DNA of 6,674 nucleotides from Peptostreptococcaceae bacterium (GTDB lineage: Bacteria; Bacillota; Clostridia; Peptostreptococcales; Anaerovoracaceae), in contig JAENWI010000077.1 of NCBI GenBank assembly GCA_016650115.1, forward strand, positions 1 through 6,674, written 5' to 3'. The notes beneath the pieces were generated by a model that saw nothing but the letters and a program-made list of their open reading frames with translations, was not told where the DNA came from and ran no database searches. Both the position numbers and the translations under genes were made by a program. This document shows, piece by piece, positions 1-6,263 of the stretch (position 1 is the first letter of the stretch; each line of letters begins with the position of its first letter).

Positions 1-1230
1 AAGTCCCATTTCTGCCATACGTCCTTTAAGAAGGTCAATACGCTCTTCTCTCTGGCTTCCGCCAATAATCTCTCCCACGCCTGGAACTAAAAGGTCCATG
101 GCAGCAACGGTCTTGTTATCATCGTTCATTCTCATATAGAAGGCTTTAATATCCTTCGGATAATCTGTTACAAATACAGGCTTCTTGAAAATTTCTTCTG
201 TGATGTATCTCTCATGCTCGGTTTGAAGGTCAATTCCCCATTTCACAGGAAATTGAAATTCTTTGTCTGATTTTAAAAGCATTTCAACAGCTTCAGTGTA
301 TGTAACCCTTGCAAAATCATTGGTTATAATTGCATTCAATCTGTCAATCAGACCTTTATCTATGAAATTATTGAAAAATTCCATTTCCTCAGGTGCTTTT
401 TCCATAATGAAATTAATGATGTACTTAATCATAGCCTCAGCAAGCTCCATATTATTCTCAAGGTCTGCGAAAGCAACTTCAGGTTCTATCATCCAAAATT
501 CAGACGCGTGTCTTGCCGTGTTAGAATTTTCAGCTCTGAAGGTTGGTCCAAAAGTATATACATTTCTGAAAGCCATGGCAAATGTTTCAGCCTCAAGTTG
601 TCCGCTTACTGTCAGGCTTGTTTCTTTTCCAAAAAAATCTTCGGTATAGTTTATATTTCCCTTATCATCTTTTGGCGGGTTATTCATATCCAGAGTAGTT
701 ACTCTAAACATTTCTCCTGCACCCTCGGCATCACTTCCTGTAATTATTGGTGTATGCACATAGACAAAATTATTCTCTTGAAAAAACTGATGAATTGCAT
801 AAGCTACCAGAGATCTCACTCTGAAAACAGCAGAAAAAGTGTTACTTCTAGGTCTCAAATGGGCAATTTCTCTAAGAAATTCCAAACTGTGCCTTTTCTT
901 TTGAAGGGGATAATCAGAATCGGAATCCGCTTCAACAACGACTTCTAAAGCCTTTATTTCAAAAGGCTGTTTTGCTTCTGGCGTCATTAAAAGCTTCCCT
1001 TTTACCATCAAGGCAGCCGCTATCGGTGCTTTTGATATTTCTTCAAAGTTGGCAATAATTTCTTCTTCATATACAACCTGGACTGATTTAAAAAATGACC
1101 CGTCATTTATCTCAACAAATCCAAATTTATTTGAACTTCTATTGGTCCTGATCCATCCTCTAATTATTACTTCCTGATCCGCATACTTTTCAGTATTTCT
1201 GAATAGTTGCCTAAGCTGAATGTCATTCAT
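1..1230 (-). CDS. asnS: Asparagine–tRNA ligase (AsnRS), 3' end cut by window edge
   Basis: Cytoplasmic class IIb aminoacyl-tRNA synthetase that charges tRNA(Asn) with asparagine using ATP. I translated 410 in-frame codons with no stop. Bacterial AsnRS is about 460 residues, so roughly the last 50 are missing, including motif 3 with its catalytic arginine. An N-terminal OB-fold anticodon-binding domain covers about residues 15–105 (IIRGWIRTNRSSNKFGFVEI near its start). The catalytic domain follows, with motif 1 around 145–165 (YVHTPIITGSDAEGAGEMF), SGQLEAETFAMAF at about 209–221, motif 2 at 231–245 (FRAENSNTARHASEF) and VPGVGEIIGGSQREER near 383–398. The AsnRS-type motif 2 and GSQRE separate it from AspRS and LysRS. 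The ATG at 1230 is chosen because AAAAGGAG (1240–1247) lies 9 nt upstream. It is the third gene after greA and lysS, 57 bp beyond the lysS stop, with a hairpin in the gap. No T-box leader precedes it. Confidence 0.96.
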   Translation of the reverse strand, partial: MNDIQLRQLFRNTEKYADQEVIIRGWIRTNRSSNKFGFVEINDGSFFKSVQVVYEEEIIANFEEISKAPIAAALMVKGKLLMTPEAKQPFEIKALEVVVEADSDSDYPLQKKRHSLEFLREIAHLRPRSNTFSAVFRVRSLVAYAIHQFFQENNFVYVHTPIITGSDAEGAGEMFRVTTLDMNNPPKDDKGNINYTEDFFGKETSLTVSGQLEAETFAMAFRNVYTFGPTFRAENSNTARHASEFWMIEPEVAFADLENNMELAEAMIKYIINFIMEKAPEEMEFFNNFIDKGLIDRLNAIITNDFARVTYTEAVEMLLKSDKEFQFPVKWGIDLQTEHERYITEEIFKKPVFVTDYPKDIKAFYMRMNDDNKTVAAMDLLVPGVGEIIGGSQREERIDLLKGRMAEMGL

Positions 1231-1252
1231 CTTGTTTCTCTCCTTTTCCTAA

Positions 1253-1280
1253 AGAAAAGTTTGCCGAAGCAAACTTTTCT
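1253..1280 (-). terminator. Perfect 12-bp hairpin with UUCG loop between lysS and asnS; possible weak terminator or attenuator
   Basis: The arms at 1269–1280 and 1253–1264 are perfectly complementary over 12 bp. In the minus-strand transcript they enclose a UUCG tetraloop closed by a C–G pair, which is the unusually stable cUUCGg type. The 5' arm starts with an A-rich stretch and the 3' arm ends in CTTTTCT followed by TT, giving the A-tract/stem/U-tract look of an intrinsic terminator with a short GC-poor core. It starts 8 nt after the lysS stop and ends just upstream of the asnS ribosome binding site, which it does not cover. No separate asnS promoter is evident, so partial termination, RNA processing or transcript stabilisation are all possible. 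The structure is certain; the function is inferred. Confidence 0.55.
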
Positions 1281-1287
1281 GGTATTT

Positions 1288-2811
1288 TTATAATGGTTTC
1301 ATGGTTGGGAACAGAATAATATCTCTGATGGAAGGGGAGTTTGTAATCAGAATGATAACTCTGTCAATCCCTATTCCCAGGCCTCCTGTAGGAGGCATTC
1401 CAACCTCTAAAGCATTTACAAAATCTTCATCCATTGGGTGAGCTTCTTCGTCGCTCCCGTCATCCAATTGTGCCTGCTGTTCTTTAAACCTTTGGTACTG
1501 ATCAATTGGATCATTTAACTCGGAGAAAGCATTCGCCACTTCCCAGCAATTAATGTAAGCTTCAAATCTTCTTGTGATTCTTGGATCAAGCGGGTCTCTT
1601 TTTGAAAGCGGTGATATTTCCACCGGATGACCAATAACAAATATTGGTCCTTCCAGGTGCTTTTCACAGTACTCTTCAAACAGTGCTGCGATAACCAAAC
1701 CTCTTGAGATGGTTTTTGCATTTTCCAGTTTATATTTTTTCGCAACTTCTCTTGCCTGCTCATCTGTTTGAACTTCATCAAAGTCTACGCCAACCCACTT
1801 TTTGACTGCATCCTGCATGGTTATTCTGGCCCATGGCGGTTTCACATCAAACTGTTTACCCTGATATTCAATAACAGTAGTGCCATTCACCTTCATGGCT
1901 GCTGCTGCAATGACATTCTCAGTAATATCTATCATATCTTCCATGTTGCCATATGCCTGATAAAGCTCCATAGACGTAAATTCCGGATTATGGTTTCTAT
2001 CCATTCCTTCATTTCGGAACATTTTTCCCATTTCATAAACTCTGTCAAGTCCGCCGACAATCAGTCTTTTCAAATAAAGTTCATTTGAGATTCGAAGCTT
2101 CATGTCAATGTCCAGGGTGTTGTGATGTGTTTCGAAAGGTCTTGCATTCGCTCCACCGGCAATTGTTGTCAGTATAGGCGTGTCAACTTCCAGAAAACCC
2201 TTTTCTTCCTCTAAATATCTTCTTATTTCTTTAATAATACTTGCTCTAGTGATAAATGTCTCTCGAACTTCAGGATTCATAATAAGGTCAACATATCTTT
2301 GACGATACCTTATATCCAGGTCCTTTAATCCCTGGAATTTATTAGGAAGCACCTGCAGTGATTTTGTCAGTAATGTAATCTGGCTAATCTTAATTGAAAC
2401 TTCACCATGCTTCGTTGTAAAAACATTTCCTACAACACCAACAATATCTCCAATATCATAGGTTACAAAAACCTCATATTCTTCAGGTGTGATAACATCC
2501 TGTCTTATATAGCATTGTATTCTTCCCATTTTGTCTTGAATATCAATAAATGAAGCTTTTCCCATATGACGATTGGCCATGATTCGTCCCGCACAGGTGA
2601 CCGTTTTGCCTTCGTATGCTTCATAATTATTTTTTATATTCATGCTATGGGCATCAACAATCCATTCCTCAATCAAAAAAGGATTTCTTCCCATATCTTG
2701 AAGTTTTTTCAGTTTTTCTCTTCTAATCAGTCTTTGTTCATTTAACTTTTCTTCAGAAAACTCTTCAACTTCTTCTGCAGCATGTATTTTTTTTGTTTCC
2801 ACATTAGTCAT
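1288..2811 (-). CDS. lysS: Lysine–tRNA ligase, class II (LysRS)
   Basis: Cytoplasmic enzyme that activates lysine with ATP and loads it on tRNA(Lys). The 507 residues match the usual bacterial class II length of about 490–510. After a charged helical N-terminus (1–45), an OB-fold anticodon-binding domain spans about 65–150 (VTCAGRIMANRHMGKASFID). The linker PNKFQGLKDLDIRYRQRYVDL (156–176) is typical of LysRS. The catalytic domain carries motif 1 near 188–214 (GFLEVDTPIL), the lysine-pocket stretch GGANARPFETHHNTLDID (219–236), motif 2 at 265–279 (FRNEGMDRNHNPEFT) and motif 3 at 471–490 (GMPPTGGLGIGIDRVIILIT). All expected motifs are intact. The ATG at 2811 sits 5 nt after AAAGGAG (2817–2823). 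The first bases of that site are part of the greA stop codon, so the two genes are probably translationally coupled. The gap to greA is 10 bp. Confidence 0.98.
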   Translation of the reverse strand: MTNVETKKIHAAEEVEEFSEEKLNEQRLIRREKLKKLQDMGRNPFLIEEWIVDAHSMNIKNNYEAYEGKTVTCAGRIMANRHMGKASFIDIQDKMGRIQCYIRQDVITPEEYEVFVTYDIGDIVGVVGNVFTTKHGEVSIKISQITLLTKSLQVLPNKFQGLKDLDIRYRQRYVDLIMNPEVRETFITRASIIKEIRRYLEEEKGFLEVDTPILTTIAGGANARPFETHHNTLDIDMKLRISNELYLKRLIVGGLDRVYEMGKMFRNEGMDRNHNPEFTSMELYQAYGNMEDMIDITENVIAAAAMKVNGTTVIEYQGKQFDVKPPWARITMQDAVKKWVGVDFDEVQTDEQAREVAKKYKLENAKTISRGLVIAALFEEYCEKHLEGPIFVIGHPVEISPLSKRDPLDPRITRRFEAYINCWEVANAFSELNDPIDQYQRFKEQQAQLDDGSDEEAHPMDEDFVNALEVGMPPTGGLGIGIDRVIILITNSPSIRDIILFPTMKPL

Positions 2812-2821
2812 TTCTGCTCCT

Positions 2822-3295
2822 TTATTTATATATATCTAAAATCTGATAGTGTTTTGTTCCTTCTAAAACCTGAATTTCAACTTTTTCTCCTTTTTTCCTG
2901 CCCAATAGTGCATCACCAACCAGTGATTCATTTGAGATTCTGCCTTCGAAAGGGTCCGCCTCAGTTGATCCAACTATTATATATTCGAACTCTTCCTTAG
3001 TCTCAATTAATTTAACCTTGACTTTGAGCCCAATGCTGACTCGATCATTGCTAATTTTACTTTCATCTATTATCTTTGCTTTACGCATCATATTTTCTAA
3101 TTTGTGTATTCTCTCTTCTAATTCAGCCTGCTCATTTTTTGCAGAGTCATACTCCGAATTTTCAGAGATATCTCCATATGAAATCGCTTCTTTAATTCTT
3201 TCAGAAACTTCATTACGTTTTACTGAAACAAGGTCCTCATGCTCAGCTACTATTTTATCGTACCCCTGTTTGGTTAGTAGAATTTCATCTGTCAT
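2822..3295 (-). CDS. greA: Transcription elongation factor GreA
   Basis: Binds the RNA polymerase secondary channel and stimulates cleavage of backtracked RNA, rescuing stalled elongation complexes. At 157 residues it has standard GreA length. An N-terminal antiparallel coiled coil (about 1–76) carries the tip signature GDISENSEYDSAK at 41–53. The acidic residues Asp42 and Glu45 correspond to the metal-coordinating pair Asp41/Glu44 of E. coli GreA, so cleavage stimulation should be intact. The FKBP-like C-terminal domain (about 80–157) includes SNESLVGDALLGRKKGEKVEI (121–141). The acidic tip and family length argue against the anti-cleavage Gfh paralogues, which have altered tips. The ATG at 3295 is preceded by AAAGGAG (3304–3310) with an 8-nt spacer. 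It is the first gene after a consensus promoter, with a predicted 5' leader of only about 30 nt, and leads the greA–lysS–asnS unit. Confidence 0.97.
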   Translation of the reverse strand: MTDEILLTKQGYDKIVAEHEDLVSVKRNEVSERIKEAISYGDISENSEYDSAKNEQAELEERIHKLENMMRKAKIIDESKISNDRVSIGLKVKVKLIETKEEFEYIIVGSTEADPFEGRISNESLVGDALLGRKKGEKVEIQVLEGTKHYQILDIYK

Positions 3296-3332
3296 AATAA
3301 TTTCTCCTTTCGACCTATTGTCGTATCGGTAT

Positions 3333-3361
3333 ATTATAAATTATACTTGGTCCTTTGTCAA
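3333..3361 (-). promoter_or_regulatory. Consensus SigA/sigma-70 promoter driving greA–lysS–asnS
   Basis: On the minus strand, TTGACA (3356–3361) is followed by exactly 17 bp and then TATAAT (3333–3338). Both hexamers match the consensus perfectly. A second TATAAT copy lies within the spacer (3340–3345) but is only 10 bp from the -35 box. The start site should fall near 3326–3327, giving a leader of about 31 nt to the greA ATG. The TGA stop codon of the upstream acyltransferase gene is embedded in the -35 hexamer. Activity is inferred from sequence alone. Confidence 0.85.
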
Positions 3362-4359
3362 TTGGTTTGACTTATCAATTGAAGTGCTTTAATGAGCAAC
3401 CGGTAGAAAAAATCCATAAAAATCTGATATGCTGCAGCTGCCTTTGGTCTCGAAAAAATCCAGACTGAAATAACAGCTAATGTTAAAATTATCAGATAGG
3501 TCAGCCCGTCCTGTCCGTTGAAAATTCCATTTGCCATTACAATATAGCGAATAACAATGTGCAAAATATATACAGATAGGGTATTTTGACCGACTGTCAC
3601 CAACCAAGTCTTCTTTTTAGGTGTTAAAATCAGGAATACACCAATCCAGCAAAGTGCTGCAATTGATAAAATGATTCTTACACTGGTTCCTTCTAAATTA
3701 TTCAGGCCTATATTAATATATGCCGTTTTAAAGTACCATGCAGAAAGTGGAATTGCATTATAATTTGATATAAATACTGAAAAAGCGATTAGAATGATTC
3801 CTGTCAATATTCCAACCGCTTTTGGTATACGCTGTATCTTCTTTAAATGCTTTTTTTCACAAAAATAACCCAATAAGAAAAATGGTAGGAAACCAAAAAT
3901 TCTGCCTAATGCCAGGGTTACTCCTAAGAAGGGAATAAGCCCAGCTATAAGTGAAATAAAGATACTTATTGGCAGAATATATTTAATTTTAGCCAGATCT
4001 TTAATAAAAAATCTGTACACAAACATATTTAAAAGATACCAGAGTGCCATAGTAGGCACTGTCATATTAATGGAAGCATTGCCATAAAGGGCATATCTGA
4101 TGATATACATGATAGGCATCAACACTAAATAGGGGAGCAGAAAAGTTTTAAGTGCTGTATTTCTGCATTTCTCCACATTCTTAGAAAAGTAACCAGCCAC
4201 GAATAAGAAACCTTGCATAATAAAAGAAAAGGAAATAATATAAATTATCCCCCCAAAAGTTCCCATGTCAAAAGTCGCACTTGTACTGATATAATGGCCA
4301 AGCACTACGAAAAAAATCAGAATTGCCTTCATATTATCAAACAAATAATCTCTCTTCAT
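3358..4359 (-). CDS. Polytopic membrane acyltransferase, acyltransferase-3 (OafA/YfiQ-like) family
   Basis: Probable integral membrane O-acyltransferase of the acyltransferase-3 family, whose members commonly acetylate cell-surface sugars, peptidoglycan or small molecules. The substrate cannot be told from sequence. The 333 residues fit a core domain with no added SGNH esterase domain. The N-terminus YLFDNMKAILIFFVVLGHY (5–23) has the family's 'D..K......V..GH' pattern, with His22 the likely key residue. FLFVAGYFSK (51–60), ALWYLLNMFVYR (105–116) and NTLSVYILH (259–267) also fit. About nine or ten hydrophobic segments are visible, for example 11–27, 37–56, 73–91, 127–147, 153–166, 181–197, 228–246, 260–276 and 286–302. 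The ATG at 4359 follows the dusB stop by 4 bp. Its weak AGG site (4367–4369) lies against that stop codon, suggesting coupling to dusB. There is no terminator after it, and its stop lies inside the greA promoter. Confidence 0.82.
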   Translation of the reverse strand: MKRDYLFDNMKAILIFFVVLGHYISTSATFDMGTFGGIIYIISFSFIMQGFLFVAGYFSKNVEKCRNTALKTFLLPYLVLMPIMYIIRYALYGNASINMTVPTMALWYLLNMFVYRFFIKDLAKIKYILPISIFISLIAGLIPFLGVTLALGRIFGFLPFFLLGYFCEKKHLKKIQRIPKAVGILTGIILIAFSVFISNYNAIPLSAWYFKTAYINIGLNNLEGTSVRIILSIAALCWIGVFLILTPKKKTWLVTVGQNTLSVYILHIVIRYIVMANGIFNGQDGLTYLIILTLAVISVWIFSRPKAAAAYQIFMDFFYRLLIKALQLISQTN

Positions 4360-4363
4360 TTTT

Positions 4364-5332
4364 CTACCTATTTTTGACTTCCTGAAGCAATTCTTTCATG
4401 GCAGTTGTATCTTTAACTGTGTTGATTGCTCTTCTGATATCTGCTGATCCTCTGATTCCTTTTAAATACCAGGCAACGTGCTTCCGCATTTCCCGCACCG
4501 CTACATATTCACCCTTCGCTTCAATGACGTAATCTAAATGCCTGAGTATAATTAAAATTTTCTCTTCGAGGGTGGGTTCTTTCGGTTTTTCCAAACCTGA
4601 CCACAAAGCTAAAGCATCCCGAAATATCCATGGGTTTCCCATGGATCCCCTGGCTACCATGACAAAATCACAGCCCGTTTCCTCCATTAATTTTATAGCA
4701 TCCTCCCCGGAAGCTATGTCACCATTCCCAATAACGGGTATTCTGACACTTTCTTTCACCTGTCTGATTATATCCCAGTTTGCTTTCCCGCTGTAATACT
4801 GTTCCCTTGTTCTTCCATGAACAGCAACCGCAGATGCTCCCCCAGCCTCAATAGCCTTCGCAACTTCAACGGCATTTATACTGTTTTCATCCCAACCTAT
4901 TCTTATTTTTGCAGTCACCGGCTTATTTGAAATTTCCGCTGCAGCTTTTATCAAATCATAAATCAAATCCGGGTTTTTAAGGAGAGCTGACCCTTCTCCA
5001 TTTCTAACCACCTTTGGCACCGGACATCCCATATTAATATCCAGTAATACATTTTCTCTGTTAGACAAAGTCTTTGCTGTAAAACTGATTATCTCCGGTT
5101 CACTGCCGAAAATCTGGAAAGCAACGGGTTTTTCTTCTTCAAGAATCTCAAGAAGCTTCTCCGTGTTCTTGTCTTTGTAATACAATCCCTTACCGCTTAC
5201 CATTTCTGAATACACTAAACCAGCTCCCTGTTCTTTGCAAATTCTTCTAAAGGAAGAATCTGTAATCCCTGCAAGAGGTGCAAGAAAAAAAGGGTTATCT
5301 AGAATCACCTCACCTATTTTTAAAGTACGCAC
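4364..5332 (-). CDS. dusB: tRNA-dihydrouridine synthase, DusB type
   Basis: FMN-dependent, NADPH-using enzyme that reduces specific uridines in the tRNA D-loop to dihydrouridine. At 322 residues it has normal DusB length. The TIM barrel opens with FLAPLAGITDSSFR (16–29), part of the FMN site. The family signature DINMGCPVPKVVRNGEGSALL (98–118) contains Cys103, the expected catalytic acid. AKIRIGW (141–147), AVHGRTREQYYSG (170–182), PVIGNGDI (199–206) and MVARGSMGNPWIF (225–237) are FMN- and tRNA-contact motifs. The C-terminal helical RNA-binding domain is about 250–322. The start is a GTG at 5332, overlapping the end of coaX by 13 bp. AGAGGG (5344–5349) lies 11 nt upstream, a slightly long spacer. 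The GTG fits because DusB proteins normally begin just before the 'KIG…NP' stretch seen here at 5–14. DusB is favoured over DusA/DusC by motif wording and neighbours, but subtype specificity is inferred. Confidence 0.95.
   Translation of the reverse strand: MRTLKIGEVILDNPFFLAPLAGITDSSFRRICKEQGAGLVYSEMVSGKGLYYKDKNTEKLLEILEEEKPVAFQIFGSEPEIISFTAKTLSNRENVLLDINMGCPVPKVVRNGEGSALLKNPDLIYDLIKAAAEISNKPVTAKIRIGWDENSINAVEVAKAIEAGGASAVAVHGRTREQYYSGKANWDIIRQVKESVRIPVIGNGDIASGEDAIKLMEETGCDFVMVARGSMGNPWIFRDALALWSGLEKPKEPTLEEKILIILRHLDYVIEAKGEYVAVREMRKHVAWYLKGIRGSADIRRAINTVKDTTAMKELLQEVKNR
4626..4646. repeat. Perfect 9-bp inverted repeat with 3-nt loop inside dusB
   Basis: ATCCATGGG (4626–4634) and CCCATGGAT (4638–4646) are perfect inverted copies separated by TTT. 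They lie in the codons for the conserved SMGNPWI stretch of dusB. The mRNA could form a compact hairpin here, but the sequence is largely dictated by the conserved protein motif, so a regulatory role is unproven. Confidence 0.7.
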
Positions 5333-6126
5333 TTTTTACTGGTCCCTCTATTCTTTTCATAAATCATCTGAAGTCCCTCCAGCGTAAGAAGCTTATCAAC
5401 ACTGTCTATGCATTCTATACCTTTTTCAATAAGTGTTGCAAGGCCTCCCGTGGCAATAACCTTGGGTACTTTACCTGATGGTGAAATATTCTGAAGCTCA
5501 ATTTTCATTTTTTTCACAATAAAATCAACCATTCCCATATGCCCATAAACTAAACCTGACTGCATACTTTCTATGGTATTTTTGCAAATCACCTGGCCAG
5601 GACTTTCCAGTTCCACTCTGGGCAGTTTGGCGGTTTTTTCAAACAATGCATCTGACGAAATTTTAATGCCTGGAGCAATGGTTCCCCCAAGATATTCAGC
5701 ATTTTCAGTTATGGCACAAAAAGTGGTTGCTGTACCAAAGTCAATTATTATTAAAGGGCCACCATATTTGGTGAGCCCTGCGACAGCATTAACAATTCTG
5801 TCGGCACCAACCTGCTTTGGATTGTCATATTTAATCGTCAGTCCTGTTTTTATCCCTGGTCCAATCACTATTGCCCTTTTATTAAAATATTTCATCGATA
5901 AATGCTGTAATGTGTAAAGCACCGAAGGGACTACCGTAGATATGATCACATCTTTTATGTCTTTCATATCCAACCCTTCATAATTAAAAAGTTGATTGAC
6001 AATCATCCCGTATTCATCTGCGCTTTTATTATTATCTGTCTCAAGTCTCCAGTTTTGAATTAATTCCCCGTCTTTAAACACACCAAGAACAATATTAGTG
6101 TTCCCCACATCAAACGCTAGTAGCAT
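5320..6126 (-). CDS. coaX: Type III pantothenate kinase (CoaX)
   Basis: Catalyses the first step of coenzyme A synthesis, ATP-dependent phosphorylation of pantothenate to 4'-phosphopantothenate, in the cytoplasm. The 268 residues agree with the usual 255–270. It has the ASKHA-fold motifs of type III enzymes: the phosphate loop DVGNTNIVLGVF (6–17), WRLETD (26–31), GADRIVNAVAG (107–117) with the catalytic-base Asp109, DFGTATTF (129–136) with Asp129 at the monovalent-cation site, GGTIAPGI (147–154) and ATGG (225–228). Type III enzymes need K+ or NH4+ and resist CoA feedback, unlike CoaA. The ATG at 6126 follows AAGGAG (6134–6139) by 7 nt. It is the first gene after the terminator of the biotin carrier gene, so it should have its own promoter in the AT-rich stretch 6140–6190, but I see no convincing -35/-10 pair there. 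dusB overlaps its 3' end. Confidence 0.97.
   Translation of the reverse strand: MLLAFDVGNTNIVLGVFKDGELIQNWRLETDNNKSADEYGMIVNQLFNYEGLDMKDIKDVIISTVVPSVLYTLQHLSMKYFNKRAIVIGPGIKTGLTIKYDNPKQVGADRIVNAVAGLTKYGGPLIIIDFGTATTFCAITENAEYLGGTIAPGIKISSDALFEKTAKLPRVELESPGQVICKNTIESMQSGLVYGHMGMVDFIVKKMKIELQNISPSGKVPKVIATGGLATLIEKGIECIDSVDKLLTLEGLQMIYEKNRGTSKKCVL
5344..5349 (-). promoter_or_regulatory. Ribosome binding site for the GTG start of dusB
   Basis: AGAGGG on the minus strand lies inside the last codons of coaX, 11 nt before the GTG at 5332. It is the only purine-rich site close enough to support that start. The long spacer and GTG suggest moderate initiation, perhaps helped by ribosomes finishing coaX. 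Confidence 0.6.
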
Positions 6127-6189
6127 GGTTTTTCTCCTTCGCTCTGCTTTTAAATTTCAGTGATAATTTTTCGTATAAAAATATGAAAT

Positions 6190-6250
6190 AAAAAAGGCTA
6201 AACCGGCAGACTGCTTCGTTCATTGGAAGCGCAGCTATTTCAGTTTAACC
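6190..6250 (-). terminator. Rho-independent terminator after the biotin carrier gene
   Basis: On the minus strand, GGTTAAACTG (6241–6250) pairs with CGGTTTAGCC (6196–6205) as a 10-bp stem with two G–U pairs, followed at once by six T (6190–6195) and more T-rich sequence. The 35-nt interior (6206–6240) can form a second small stem of GCTTC with GAAGC. It begins 13 nt after the stop codon of the biotin carrier gene and lies 63 nt before the coaX start, so it separates the two transcription units. Confidence 0.85.
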
Positions 6251-6263
6251 TAATAGTCGATTC

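Noticed and set aside
263..948. Two overlapping plus-strand reading frames of 128 and 146 codons
   Set aside because: They lie antisense to asnS, whose full motif set is on the other strand. They have no ribosome binding site and no recognisable domain.
1288..1340. Separate asnS promoter at the end of lysS (a TATAAA near the stop codon)
   Set aside because: There is no -35-like hexamer at the right distance, and the 3' end of lysS is AT-rich enough to give such matches by chance.
1515..2088. Reading frames inside lysS on both strands (88 and 106 codons)
   Set aside because: Both are shadows of the well-conserved lysS frame, with low-complexity or unlikely protein sequence and no initiation signals.
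3018..3392. Plus-strand frame of 124 codons opposite greA
   Set aside because: It is antisense to greA and its promoter. Its Ser/Leu-rich composition is the expected mirror of the greA coiled coil.
3296..3400. Terminator between the acyltransferase gene and greA
   Set aside because: The only inverted repeat there (3358–3382) is AT-rich and is not followed by a T run on the minus strand.
5573..5917. Plus-strand frame of 114 codons opposite coaX
   Set aside because: It is antisense to conserved coaX motifs (GADR, DFGTATTF) and has no ribosome binding site or recognisable domain.
6140..6190. Possible coaX promoter in the AT-rich stretch after the terminator
   Set aside because: Several -10-like hexamers (TATACG, TTATCA) are present, but none has a credible -35 partner at 16–18 bp. 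A promoter is expected here but cannot be placed.
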